The translations under genes were made by a program, and so were the position numbers. The notes under the pieces are model-generated. The model worked only from the letters and a program-made list of their open reading frames with translations, did not search any database and was not told the DNA's origin. DNA of 64,000 nucleotides from JAWLHA01 sp041690535 (lineage in GTDB: Bacteria; Pseudomonadota; Gammaproteobacteria; Thiohalomonadales; Thiohalomonadaceae): the NCBI GenBank assembly GCA_041690535.1, contig JAWLHA010000019.1, positions 1-64,000 of the forward strand. Direction: 5' to 3'. Shown here piece by piece: positions 1 to 8,055 of the stretch; within the stretch, counting starts at the first letter, position 1, and each line of letters begins with the position of its first letter.

Positions 1-30
1 ATTGTCCCGTTTACCTGTTCGGTGCTCTAG
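1..30. repeat. End of a family A (MITE-like) repeat, cut by the window edge
   Basis: Positions 7-30 are the exact reverse complement of the left end of the complete family A element at 37889-38079, including the 16-bp terminal inverted repeat (CTGTTCGGTGCTCTAG at 15-30). The rest of the element would lie to the left of the window. It abuts the recombinase remnant that follows. Confidence 0.7.
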
Positions 31-68
31 CAGTCCGCTTTTCTGCCGCGCGGACACGATGAGTTGGT

Positions 69-369
69 GTGAAGGCCAGGCTTGGGCCCACTCAGTACCT
101 GTTTCCGAGCCGGCTCTCCGAATCGCCGCACCTGTCCACCCGGCAATATGCCCGGATCGTCAAGGGCTGGGTCGCGCTGGTCGGTCTCGACCCGAAGGAA
201 TATGGCACCCACTCGATGCGCCGGACCAAGGCCACCCTGAGATTCCGGCGAACCAAGAACCTGAGAGCCGTTCAGCTACTCGGACAGCGCAAAGCTGGAG
301 AGCACCGTCAGGTATCTCGGCATTGATGTCGAGGATGCGCTGGAGCTGGCAGAGCGAACAGACGTGTGA
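69..369 (+). pseudogene. Frameshifted tyrosine recombinase (integrase) C-terminal remnant
   Basis: The first frame shows the catalytic HxxR box as HSMRRTKAT, followed by RRTKNLRAVQLL. At about 290-296 the frame changes, and the rest (KLESTVRYLGID, then a short acidic tail to a TGA at 367-369) continues in another frame and keeps the nucleophilic tyrosine. The usual H/W position before the tyrosine reads GQ, and one Leu of the usual LLLG is missing. No N-terminal core-binding domain is present. This is the C-terminal third of a small site-specific integrase, inactivated by a frameshift. Stated from motif recognition; not searched. Confidence 0.75.
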
Positions 370-385
370 TCGTGATATGAGGGTG

Positions 386-405
386 GGCGCTCCGCTGTGG
401 GCGCC
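386..405. other. Hairpin after the integrase remnant
   Basis: GGCGCTC and GGGCGCC form a 7-bp stem (one G-T pair) with a 6-nt loop. On the plus strand it is followed by TGCCTTTAA, so it may be a weak terminator for the remnant. On the minus strand it lies about 35 nt downstream of the c-di-GMP aptamer and could be part of a former expression platform. There is no long T run on either strand. Confidence 0.3.
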
Positions 406-440
406 TGCCTTTAACCTGAGGGGGGATAAACGGATGAAGA

Positions 441-530
441 CCTGGCAGCCCCGCGATCATAGATTCCGAAGAATCCTTAGACCGGTGGCTTTGCGCCCCT
501 GTCTTTCGACAGGTTTGCCTTTATCAGGCC
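441..530 (-). promoter_or_regulatory. Cyclic di-GMP-I (GEMM-I) riboswitch aptamer, orphan
   Basis: Read on the minus strand, the RNA shows the GEMM-I signature in order: GGCAAACC, a P2 stem CCTGTC/GACAGG closed by a GAAA tetraloop, GGGGCGCAAAGCCACCGG, then TCTAAG and CTATGA flanking a UUCG-capped P3 (the tetraloop-receptor position), and finally GCGGGGCTGCC closing P1. The match to the well-studied Vibrio Vc2 aptamer is position by position at the conserved bases. No minus-strand gene follows it: the DNA downstream is the plus-strand integrase remnant. The nearest c-di-GMP protein, at 972-3920, lies upstream of it on the same strand. Confidence 0.88.
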
Positions 531-971
531 TACTCCATTTCTAGGCGAGGCTCGCGCGGCTGTCAAACAACCTTCACGTCGGTATGCCGGGACGTCGGCG
601 GGTAGGCTTACGGGCGGTATCCGGCCAATTTCGGCCATTCGGGGTGTCCGAGTGAGCGACCAGTCGGTGCCATAGACCCGACACTGGACACCGGGGAGTG
701 CGCAACCGGGACGGTTACCCTTTGAAACCGCCATTGTGAGTTGCTTCGGCCTCAAAGAACCGCTCTCTTCCAGAAAATCCCAGTAGATAACGTGGGGGAA
801 CCTTAGGGCGCAGGCGGCCACTCGGCAGTCCCGTGAAAAGAAGCAACAAGACGCGGATTGTCAGCCCCTCTTGCAGTGTCAAAACAAATGGTGGCCCCTT
901 GATTCAGGGGTTCACTGGCCCAGACTTTGCTGCTGACGGGATTGGTAGCGAGTGCACGAGCGGATGGTTCG
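531..971. other. Gene-free stretch
   Basis: I find no supported gene between the riboswitch and the end of the GGDEF/EAL gene. A minus-strand open frame at 477-821 overlaps the riboswitch and resembles nothing I know. The composition is GC-rich without obvious codon bias, consistent with decayed sequence next to a broken integrase. Confidence 0.4.
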
Positions 972-3920
972 CTAAGGTGTTATCCCGCTTCTCGAAGGCA
1001 TCGTCCCCCTGCTTTTGTGTGCTTCAAAAGCTTGAAATACGAAACCTCGCAACTCTTCGTCATCCCAAGGTTTGCTGACGAACTTAAACAACCATCCTTG
1101 ATTAACAGCGTCAGTCACAGTTGCCAGTTCGGTGTAGCCAGTGAGCAGAATACGGACCGTATCCGGATAGAGTTCCTTTGCCAGTCGCAGCAATTCCGTT
1201 CCGGTCATTTCCGGCATCCGCTGGTCGGAGATGATGACTTGGACCTCGTAAGAGGCCAACAAGTCGAAGGCCTCTTGCGGCGAGTTGGCGACAAGAATCC
1301 GGTAGCCGTCCCGGCGCAGCAGGCGCTTCAGGGCTCGGGTAATGTTAACTTCATCATCGACGAGCAGCACCGTTTTCGCCTGTTCTCCTGAACCGTCTTG
1401 CGGAATGGGGAAATGGTAGCTCTCGGCGAGCAGCTTGGCGACTTTGTCGATAGGCACAGGCCGGCTGAAGAAGTAACCCTGAATTTCACTACAGCCCAAA
1501 CGCCGCAGGAAATTCAACTGGGGTTCGGATTCCACCCCTTCCGCGATGACGCCCAACTTTAGGCTTTTGGCCATCGCGATAATAGCGCGCGTTATGGTGG
1601 CGTCGTCCGGGTCAGTGGTGATGTTATTGATGAAGGACTTATCCACCTTCAGCTTGTCGAACGCGAAGCGTTTGAGGTAGTTGAGACTTGAATAGCCCGT
1701 ACCGAAGTCATCGAGGGCTAGGGATATGCCAAAGGCCTTGAGGCGTTTCAGCTCGCCATGCATCGCCGCTGGGTCGTCCATCAAAACGCTCTCGGTAAGC
1801 TCCAGTTCCAAGTACTTTGGCGCGAGTTGGGTGTCGCCCAAGATTTTCCGGATAAGCGGCTCCAACGTGTGGCGTAATTGTCGAGCCGAGATGTTGACGG
1901 CCACGACCACGGGAGGTAGGCCTGCTTCCTGCCAGGCCTTGTTCTGGGCGCAGGCAGTGCGCAGGACCCACTCGCCAATGGGGACAATCATCCCGCTCTC
2001 TTCGGCCAGCATAATGAACCTATCAGGGGCGATAAGGCCGTGCTCGGGGTGCCGCCAGCGCAGCAACGCTTCCAGACCGATGATCCGGCCTGTGGTCAAA
2101 TTCACTTGTGGCTGGTAGTAGAGTTCCAGTTCATCGCGGGCGAGGGCGCCCCGTAACTGGTGCTCCAGAAGGAGTCGCTCGGCATTGTCCGCGTTAAAGG
2201 CCTGGTTGTAAAACTGGAAACTGCCCCTTTCCGTCGCCTTGGCGTGATACATGGCTGCATCCGCGTTCTTGAGCAGGGTTTCGACGTCTTCGCCGTCACC
2301 GGGAAACAGGGCCGCGCCTATGCTGGAGGAAACGCTCACCTCGTGCCCGGTGATATGAAAGGGCCGCGCCAATTCGCCAAGGAGATCTCGGGCGACTTTC
2401 GAGACGCCATCGGACCCACCGGGGTTGACCAACAGAATCACGAATTCATCGCCGCCGATGCGCGCAACAGTATCACTCTTTCGTACATTGGCGCTCAGCC
2501 GCTGAGCCGCAGTCTGAAGAACTGCATCTCCCGCGCTATGCCCGAGGCTGTCGTTGATCAGCTTGAAATGATCGAGATCGAGAAACAGTATGGCGACCGA
2601 GAGCGAGCGCCGTTCGGTCTGCACGAGGAGCTGCGCGAGGCGATCCTGAAGCAGTGTACGGTTTGGCAGGCCGGTCAACTCGTCGTGTTGGGAACGAAAC
2701 TCCAGCTGTTTTTGATAGGCCTTCTGAGTACTGATGTCGTTGATGTTGCACTGGGCAATCCAGCCGTCATCGGACTGGAAAGCGGTCGCCGCCAAGGTGA
2801 CTGAAATGGTTCGCCCATCTTTTGCCTCAAGCGACAAGTCGTCGCAGCGGGCGTGGCCTTTTCGGCGCAGCCCCGTGAACAACGCCTTGCATCGCTGGTT
2901 TCGCTGGAAAGCCGGAATATCCCAAGGGCGTTTTCCAATGTATTCCTCCCGTGCATAGCCCAAAAGCTTTACCATGAACGGATTGACATCGATAATCGAT
3001 GCGCTCTCGATCTCAAGCAGCAGTATGCCGTCATTTGACAATTCGAATAGGCGGCGGTAGCGACGCTCCGAACTCTTTAGGGCCTCCTCTGCCCGTTTGC
3101 GGTCGGCAATATCAACGAAGCTTTCGAGAAGGTGCTTACGACCGCCGAGCAGCACAGTGGTGACAGTCTTGATGATGGGGATCCGCTGTCCGGAGGCGTT
3201 CAGAAGCACGCGTTCGGAGTTGTCGACCCGCTGGTTCAAATCCGTGATCGGACACTGGCCCCGATTGGCGGGGCAGACGAAGCGATGGCACTCCGAGCCG
3301 ACGATCTCCTCGCGAGAGGCGCCGACCAGGGTGGCAGCGGCCGGATTGACGTCCACAATGCGGTGGGCCTCGGGGTCAATGATGAGGATTCCGGCCTGAA
3401 TCGATTCCAGAATGGTCTTTAGCCGGTTTTCGCTTTCGACCAGCGCCTCGTGCGCCCTTTGTTGCTCCGTGATGTCCTGGACGGTTCCGATGGAGCGCAG
3501 CGGCTGCCCGTCGGCATCGTAATGCGTTTCGCCTCTCTCGTTGACGTATTTGACGCGACCATCGTCCACCAGAAACCGATAGACGATATCGTAGGCAGCG
3601 CGACGTCTCACCGATTCCTCGTGCGCCTGCTCAATGTACTCCCGGTCGTCGGGGTGGACCCTATCCAGAAACGCCTCCACAGTGCCGCCAAAGCTCTCGG
3701 GCGTCATTTCGAAGATGCGGTATACCTCGTCGGACCAGGTCAATCGGTTCAACGAGAAATCGAGTGTCCAGGTGCCGAGTTGACTGGTGCATCGCGGCCT
3801 ATTAGGCGTGGATTGAAGCTTTTGAAGGTGTTCCATTCGGTAGAAGTCGCATACCCATAAGTGACTGAGAGCGTCTTCATAATACGTCTTTTGGGCACAG
3901 ACATAAAAGCCGAAGCTCAT
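972..3920 (-). CDS. PAS-PAS-PAS-GGDEF-EAL protein with C-terminal receiver domain
   Basis: A 982-residue predicted cyclic-di-GMP turnover enzyme. Three PAS-type sensor segments fill about residues 45-405, each ending in a typical DIT(E/D)xxR-like linker. The diguanylate cyclase domain follows, with an intact RIGGDEF at about 488-494 and an RxxD inhibitory site (RKSD) just before it. The EAL phosphodiesterase domain has EALLRW at about 615, DDFGTGYSSL and EGVE. A receiver domain with phosphoacceptor SDQRMP near 900 and the FVSKPW lysine ends the protein. A receiver at the C terminus after EAL is unusual; most are N-terminal. No transmembrane segment is visible, so it is probably cytosolic. Both catalytic sites look intact, so the net activity is not predictable. 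An alternative start is the Met at 3836, just before the first PAS segment. Confidence 0.93.
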   Translation of the reverse strand: MSFGFYVCAQKTYYEDALSHLWVCDFYRMEHLQKLQSTPNRPRCTSQLGTWTLDFSLNRLTWSDEVYRIFEMTPESFGGTVEAFLDRVHPDDREYIEQAHEESVRRRAAYDIVYRFLVDDGRVKYVNERGETHYDADGQPLRSIGTVQDITEQQRAHEALVESENRLKTILESIQAGILIIDPEAHRIVDVNPAAATLVGASREEIVGSECHRFVCPANRGQCPITDLNQRVDNSERVLLNASGQRIPIIKTVTTVLLGGRKHLLESFVDIADRKRAEEALKSSERRYRRLFELSNDGILLLEIESASIIDVNPFMVKLLGYAREEYIGKRPWDIPAFQRNQRCKALFTGLRRKGHARCDDLSLEAKDGRTISVTLAATAFQSDDGWIAQCNINDISTQKAYQKQLEFRSQHDELTGLPNRTLLQDRLAQLLVQTERRSLSVAILFLDLDHFKLINDSLGHSAGDAVLQTAAQRLSANVRKSDTVARIGGDEFVILLVNPGGSDGVSKVARDLLGELARPFHITGHEVSVSSSIGAALFPGDGEDVETLLKNADAAMYHAKATERGSFQFYNQAFNADNAERLLLEHQLRGALARDELELYYQPQVNLTTGRIIGLEALLRWRHPEHGLIAPDRFIMLAEESGMIVPIGEWVLRTACAQNKAWQEAGLPPVVVAVNISARQLRHTLEPLIRKILGDTQLAPKYLELELTESVLMDDPAAMHGELKRLKAFGISLALDDFGTGYSSLNYLKRFAFDKLKVDKSFINNITTDPDDATITRAIIAMAKSLKLGVIAEGVESEPQLNFLRRLGCSEIQGYFFSRPVPIDKVAKLLAESYHFPIPQDGSGEQAKTVLLVDDEVNITRALKRLLRRDGYRILVANSPQEAFDLLASYEVQVIISDQRMPEMTGTELLRLAKELYPDTVRILLTGYTELATVTDAVNQGWLFKFVSKPWDDEELRGFVFQAFEAHKSRGTMPSRSGITP

Positions 3921-4188
3921 CGATGGCCGCTATGGTACGAGTAGCAGGCGTACGAGTGTGTTCACCTGGTTGGCAGTTAAGGGTCGGAAGTGGTCATCCT
4001 CAGATATGGCTGTCTCTGCGGCCGATCAACAGTGCTCATCCAGCGGCAACTCAGGAGAAAAACAACCCCACCGGCTCCTTGGTATGTTGGCGTTGTGCCT
4101 TCGGCGCTGTCTCGGACGCAAGTTTGGATGGTAAGCAGTTCCGAATAGACGGCGCATCCACCCGATGAATGCGCCGCCGCAAAAACGC

Positions 4189-5097
4189 CTATTTCGCCGC
4201 AATCACCATCTTCATCGAATGCGACCCGCCGGCCTTGAGTGCATAGGCGTTATCCAGGGCATTGGCCGCCTCGACACAGACCATGTGCGCATATTGATCG
4301 TCGGGCATGTCGGCGAAACCCTTGGCCCCTTCCGGACCCGGATTCCACACCACGGTGCTGGCGCTGTTGACCTTCTCCATTACGATCTTGCGCCCGTTGT
4401 TGCTGTCCTCGAGTACGACCGCGCCCTGCTGGTCGAGATAGATGCGCTCCATCGGCAGGCCTAGGTGCAACGGGCCTTTTTGAATAAAGCGCTGGCTGTC
4501 ACGGTCCTTGTCGATATAGGTGGTGTTCTCCAGGCCTTCGATGACCAGGTTCTCCGCCTGCCCGACCCGGAAATAGGTATGAAACGCCTCGGAGACCTTC
4601 CAGTCACGCTCGCTGCAGTTCTTCCCGACCAGTTCCATGGTGAGCTTCTCGCCCAGCGTAACGATGAGCTTCAGCTCGAACGGCAACGGCCAGGCCTGGC
4701 GAATCGAATCGTTGGGCTCGAGTTGCAGCACCACCTCGGTGGCATCGCCGACACTGCGCGCCGAAGCGACCCGCCAGAATTCGTAGCGCGCCACGCCGTG
4801 GCCCTTTTTCGCCGCATCGCTCGGGTCCGCGCCCAGCGCCTGCGGATCGTACGGGCCGAACCACGGCCAACAGACAGGCACGCCGCCGCGCACCGGTTTG
4901 CTGCCGTCGTACACGGCCGTTTCGCTGACCCAGATCACCTCGTCGCCGCCGACGGGGATGTAGCTGAGCAGGGTACCACCGTGGTTGGTCAGGGTGGCCG
5001 AGCCGTACCGGTTGTTCAGCTCGATCATGAGCAGCTGATCTTTCTGGTGGAAGCGGACATCGGGGTGGGAAAAGCGTTGCTTGAGTTCATCCAGCAT
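4189..5097 (-). CDS. D-hexose-6-phosphate mutarotase (YeaD-like, aldose 1-epimerase superfamily)
   Basis: A 302-residue protein of the galactose-mutarotase fold. It has the family's GGxxLSYIP start region, the GGVPVCWPWFG motif, HTYFRVG with the catalytic histidine, and the late VVWNPGPE motif. These enzymes interconvert the alpha and beta anomers of glucose-6-phosphate and related sugars in the cytosol. I chose the ATG at 5097 because GGGAGT precedes it and homologues begin near this point; the longer frame runs into a palindromic intergenic repeat. It stands alone on the minus strand between a c-di-GMP gene and an ADP-ribosylglycohydrolase, with no obvious partner. Confidence 0.88.
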   Translation of the reverse strand: MLDELKQRFSHPDVRFHQKDQLLMIELNNRYGSATLTNHGGTLLSYIPVGGDEVIWVSETAVYDGSKPVRGGVPVCWPWFGPYDPQALGADPSDAAKKGHGVARYEFWRVASARSVGDATEVVLQLEPNDSIRQAWPLPFELKLIVTLGEKLTMELVGKNCSERDWKVSEAFHTYFRVGQAENLVIEGLENTTYIDKDRDSQRFIQKGPLHLGLPMERIYLDQQGAVVLEDSNNGRKIVMEKVNSASTVVWNPGPEGAKGFADMPDDQYAHMVCVEAANALDNAYALKAGGSHSMKMVIAAK

Positions 5098-5189
5098 GAA
5101 AAGAAACTCCCGGGTGTTGATGAATTGGCGGTTGTCGTCCGTTGTTCTGTGCGAAGAAGAACGCGGGGGTTTGTGACTACTCGCCCCCT

Positions 5190-5257
5190 CCGTCATTCCC
5201 GCGAAGGCGGGAATCCAGGAGCGGCACAATGGATCCCCGCCTTCGCGGGAATGACGG
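5190..5257. repeat. Palindromic intergenic repeat (CGTCATTCCCGCGAAGGCGGGAATCC type)
   Basis: Two inverted copies of a unit with core TCATTCCCGCGAAGGCGGGA face each other, the left at 5190-5219 and the right ending at 5257. In one frame this unit translates as SWIPAFAGMT, a string often seen as spurious N-terminal extensions in proteobacterial genomes. It sits between the yeaD-like gene and the next gene; the DNA from 5258 to 5391 has no further feature. Confidence 0.85.
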
Positions 5258-5391
5258 ATGCTCTGTATCGTGCAGGGTCTCGAGAATGGACCTGGGCGAG
5301 TAACTCGGGATTGTAGAGAAAGCGGCCCGCCGGGTCACTTGAGTCCGCGCCCCGCCTGGCGCTTTTCACAAAGCAGGCGGCGTACTGCAAG

Positions 5392-6159
5392 TCAGCGGAA
5401 CCGGTCGCGAAACGCCTCCGTGATCGACCAAAGCTCGGCGGGCAGCAGCGCCTCGACCTTGGCCCGCACCGCCTCCGGCACGCCCCCGTAGAACGCCTCG
5501 GCGATACCGCCGGTAATGCAGGCCAGGGTATCGCTGTCGCCGCCAAGGGAGACCGCGTTGCGTACGGCGTCTTCGTAGGAATCGGAATCGAGGAACGCGA
5601 TGATCGCCTCCGGCACGGTGCCCTGGCAGGAGATGTCGAAGGCGTAGGAGGGGCGAATCCCGTCCACTGCCCGGTCGAGATCATAGCCGAACTGCCCGGC
5701 GATCCGTTGACGGATGGACGCCTTGCCGGCCCCGGTCCGGGCGAGAAAGACAGCGAGCGCGGTGGCCTGCGCGCCCTTTATGCCTTCCGGATGATTGTGC
5801 GTAATTTCCGCCGTCGCCCTCGCCTCGGCGAGCACCTGCGCCTCGGAGGCAAAGGCAAAACCCACCGGACTGACACGCATCGCCGCGCCGTTACCCCAGC
5901 TGTTGTAGGGACCGGCGTCGGGTGAGAAGAGCCAACGGGCAAAAGAACCACCGTATCCCGCATCGGGGTAGTGCCGACCGATGCACCGGACGGAGTCCGC
6001 GTAGGACCCGCCGGAGAGAATGGCATCGGCAATCGCCACGGTGAGCACCGTATCGTCCGTGAAGGTGCATTGGGGATGGAAAAGCGGGAAGCCTTTGGAC
6101 TTGATCGGATGCTGCTCATACACCGAACCGATAATGTCCCCTGCAATCGCTCCAAGCAT
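5392..6159 (-). CDS. ADP-ribosylglycohydrolase family protein
   Basis: A 255-residue ADP-ribosylglycohydrolase fold protein. The N terminus MLGAIAGDIIGS, FTDDTVLT at about 33-40 and SLGGDSDTLACI near 213-224 are the conserved motifs; the acidic residues in the last two bind the two magnesium ions. The family removes ADP-ribose from protein arginines or from other conjugates. There is no adjacent ADP-ribosyltransferase (such as DraT), so the substrate is unknown. The ATG at 6159 starts at the conserved motif, though no strong ribosome-binding site precedes it. Confidence 0.88.
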   Translation of the reverse strand: MLGAIAGDIIGSVYEQHPIKSKGFPLFHPQCTFTDDTVLTVAIADAILSGGSYADSVRCIGRHYPDAGYGGSFARWLFSPDAGPYNSWGNGAAMRVSPVGFAFASEAQVLAEARATAEITHNHPEGIKGAQATALAVFLARTGAGKASIRQRIAGQFGYDLDRAVDGIRPSYAFDISCQGTVPEAIIAFLDSDSYEDAVRNAVSLGGDSDTLACITGGIAEAFYGGVPEAVRAKVEALLPAELWSITEAFRDRFR

Positions 6160-6190
6160 GGTAAGAACCCGATGTGACCGGCGGAGGATA

Positions 6191-6210
6191 GGCGTGCATG
6201 AATGCACGCC
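6191..6210. promoter_or_regulatory. Perfect dyad upstream of the ADP-ribosylglycohydrolase gene
   Basis: GGCGTGCAT and ATGCACGCC are separated by 2 bp, about 32 nt upstream of the minus-strand start at 6159. The position and tight spacing suit a dimeric repressor operator. No regulator gene is nearby and no second copy was seen. The rest of the 345-nt gap up to 6504 holds no gene. Confidence 0.3.
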
Positions 6211-6504
6211 GCACCATCCATCACCATAGCCAAGATACCCAGTCCTTGTCCGGCCCGCACCAACTGTTTCCCAAGCCGTTCAACGGATGTCGTTACCTTG
6301 CGATTTGATGGTGGCGCCCTGCATCCTTCGCTCGGGTTTGTCCGTCTTCATCAAGGAAGCATGCAAGGTCGGCAAGCGGTTTTCCGGATGCTGGGCCGAC
6401 GAAGGCGCCGGGGCTCGGGATATCGAAGAATAATCCCTGGAAAAAAATGCCTTGACAGGATAGCATCGAAGGGCTTTTCGAGACAAACATGCCCACGTAA
6501 CGCC

Positions 6505-6855
6505 ATGTCTGACACCCCGGACATCGAACACTTCAGGGCCAAACTCGTGCAGTTGCGCGAGGAACTGCTCTCCGTGAGCGAGACCCGCGACGCATCCACC
6601 GCCACCGTTGTGCTGGATCAGTCCAGCGTCGGACGCCTGTCGCGGATGGACGCCCTGCAGCAGCAGGCCATGGCCCAAAGCACCCGGCAGCGCACCGAGT
6701 TGGCGCTGCGCCGGATCGAGGCGGCCCTGCGCCGCTGCGACGAGGGCAGCTACGGCGACTGCATGGAGTGCGATGAACCCATCGACCCGCGCCGGCTGGA
6801 GCTGGACCCGGCCGCGCCCCTGTGTATCGCCTGTGCCGAGGCCCGCGGCGGCTGA
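6505..6855 (+). CDS. DksA/TraR-family C4 zinc finger protein
   Basis: A 116-residue protein with a predicted coiled coil (residues about 5-75) followed by a four-cysteine zinc finger, CMEC...CIAC. This is the DksA/TraR layout, which binds the RNA polymerase secondary channel. It is shorter than E. coli DksA (151 residues) and lacks the usual acidic DxxDxA pair at the coiled-coil tip in recognisable form, so it fits the small YbiI/TraR-like group better than DksA itself. The start at 6505 is preceded by a possible -35 TTGACA at 6452-6457. It is a single gene. Confidence 0.85.
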   Translation: MSDTPDIEHFRAKLVQLREELLSVSETRDASTATVVLDQSSVGRLSRMDALQQQAMAQSTRQRTELALRRIEAALRRCDEGSYGDCMECDEPIDPRRLELDPAAPLCIACAEARGG

Positions 6856-6899
6856 GCTGCCATGTAAATAGCTGTACCTGATCCCGAGATACTTCGAAT

Positions 6900-7015
6900 T
6901 CCTCTCGCCAAGACGCCAAGAACGCAAAGGAGAACAACGGAAGAAAGTGTTTTTGTAGGCCTTTCCCCTTTCTTCCTTGGCGTTCTTGGCGCCTTGGCGA
7001 GCGGCAAAGCTTCTG
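6900..7015. repeat. Long imperfect inverted repeat (CTCGCCAAGACGCCAAGAACGC unit)
   Basis: The left arm near 6904-6931 is repeated in reverse complement near 6986-7012 (CCTTGGCGTTCTTGGCGCCTTGGCGAG), with about 55 nt between them. It can fold into one large hairpin. It is a recognisable intergenic palindrome type and lies between the zinc-finger gene and the decayed region. Confidence 0.8.
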
Positions 7016-7126
7016 TGAATCGGACTGCCGTCATCAGCGGCGGTACGCCAAACCAAAACGCCTGATCTGCTAATGAGTGAACGAAGCGAAGCGGCTCGCG
7101 GCCTGCCGGCCGAAGGCCAACCGGAC

Positions 7127-7410
7127 ATGAACCCCGCAGGAATCGAAGAACGCGAACGCCTCGTAGATTTCCAGCGCCGCGTGCGACAGGCCGTGCAGCA
7201 GATAGACGCACGGCTCCATGACTACGCGCAGGAGGTGCAGACCCGCAAGGAGTACCTGTGGGATGCCCGGCGCGACATGGACCACATCGAGAAGATCGCG
7301 GTACGCCAGACCATCGAACAGGCCATGCGCTCTGCCGATGTGCTCAAGGAACAGCAGAACAAGCTGCTGAAGCTGATGCGCTCTCCCTATTTCGGGCGCT
7401 TCGATTTCGC
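7127..7410 (+). pseudogene. HelD-like helicase, N-terminal fragment
   Basis: The frame reads as the start of a HelD/UvrD-type superfamily I ATPase that recycles RNA polymerase: a coiled region, then LWDARRDMDHIEKIAVRQ and LLKLMRSPYFGRFDF, both typical of the HelD N terminus. After about 7410 the similarity stops. None of the ATPase motifs (Walker A, Walker B, helicase motifs) follow, whereas an intact protein would need roughly 600 more residues. The open frame continues to 7675 in unrelated sequence. Truncated gene. Confidence 0.65.
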
Positions 7411-7554
7411 GCGCTCCGGCGTGGATCTGGCTTCGGTGATCGCCTCATCCCTGCGCGATGACGGCTTTCGCGGCACTGCCTGCCCCGGTGTCTCCAGCCC
7501 CCTCCAATTCCCCGTTTCGCCCCATGCGGAACGTCTGTCTACTTCGGAAACAAG

Positions 7555-7833
7555 ATGCTCGAATCGTTACGCAAGAATTGGTTTATCAATGCCCGCAGCG
7601 ACCTGCGCGCCGGTGTCGTCGTCGCCTTGGCACTCATCGTGGCACCGGACCAAACCCTGCTGTCCGCCCATCTAATCCTTCGAGAAGGCGAGCAGCGGCA
7701 GCCGGTGCTCGAAGCAACTCGCCGTCTTCTGCATGAGCGCTTCGGTATCGTAACGCGCCATTCTGCAGCCGGAGTACCTGACGGCACAGGCGGTACACTG
7801 GCGACCGAGTCTTTGGCAGGGAGCTGGCAGTAG
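7555..7833 (+). pseudogene. Fusion scar of SulP-transporter N terminus and CDF-efflux C terminus
   Basis: The 92-residue frame opens with a segment like the start of SulP anion transporters (LRKNWFINARSDLRAGVVVALALI). At about residue 29 it switches to a segment like the cytoplasmic C-terminal domain of cation-diffusion-facilitator proteins (LLSAHLILREGE...LLHERFGI). Neither protein could be complete, so this looks like a deletion joint between two lost genes. The call rests on short motif similarity only. Confidence 0.45.
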
Positions 7834-7897
7834 TCATCCCGCGTGTTCCCAATCCTCTTAACCGCCTTGGAATCCAGGCCGAAGCCGCTGATCTTGC

Positions 7898-7953
7898 ATA
7901 TCTGGCCACTCAGATATATGGTTTGCAACATATTCGATTTGTCAAATATGTTG
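7898..7953. promoter_or_regulatory. Two adjacent dyads upstream of the sigZ-like gene
   Basis: ATATCTG-N6-CAGATAT lies at 7898-7917. Eight bases later CAACATATT-N10-AATATGTTG lies at 7926-7953. Both are perfect and AT-rich in otherwise GC-rich DNA. They lie about 100 nt upstream of the sigma factor start. They could be operators for a metal-responsive ArsR/SmtB- or MerR-type regulator; no such gene is in the window. Confidence 0.4.
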
Positions 7954-8055
7954 CCCAGCCTACGCGGACTGGCAAACCTCCTGCTGCGCCGCGCCTGTTT
8001 TGAACTGGTGCGGGACGGACAGGCCGAATTTTGACGGCGGTAGACAGAAGCAATC

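Noticed and set aside
477..821. A 114-codon minus-strand open frame
   Set aside because: It overlaps the riboswitch, has no recognisable motif, and reads through GC-rich decayed sequence.
7843..8034. A 63-codon plus-strand frame before sigZ
   Set aside because: It spans the two dyads and has no protein-like pattern.
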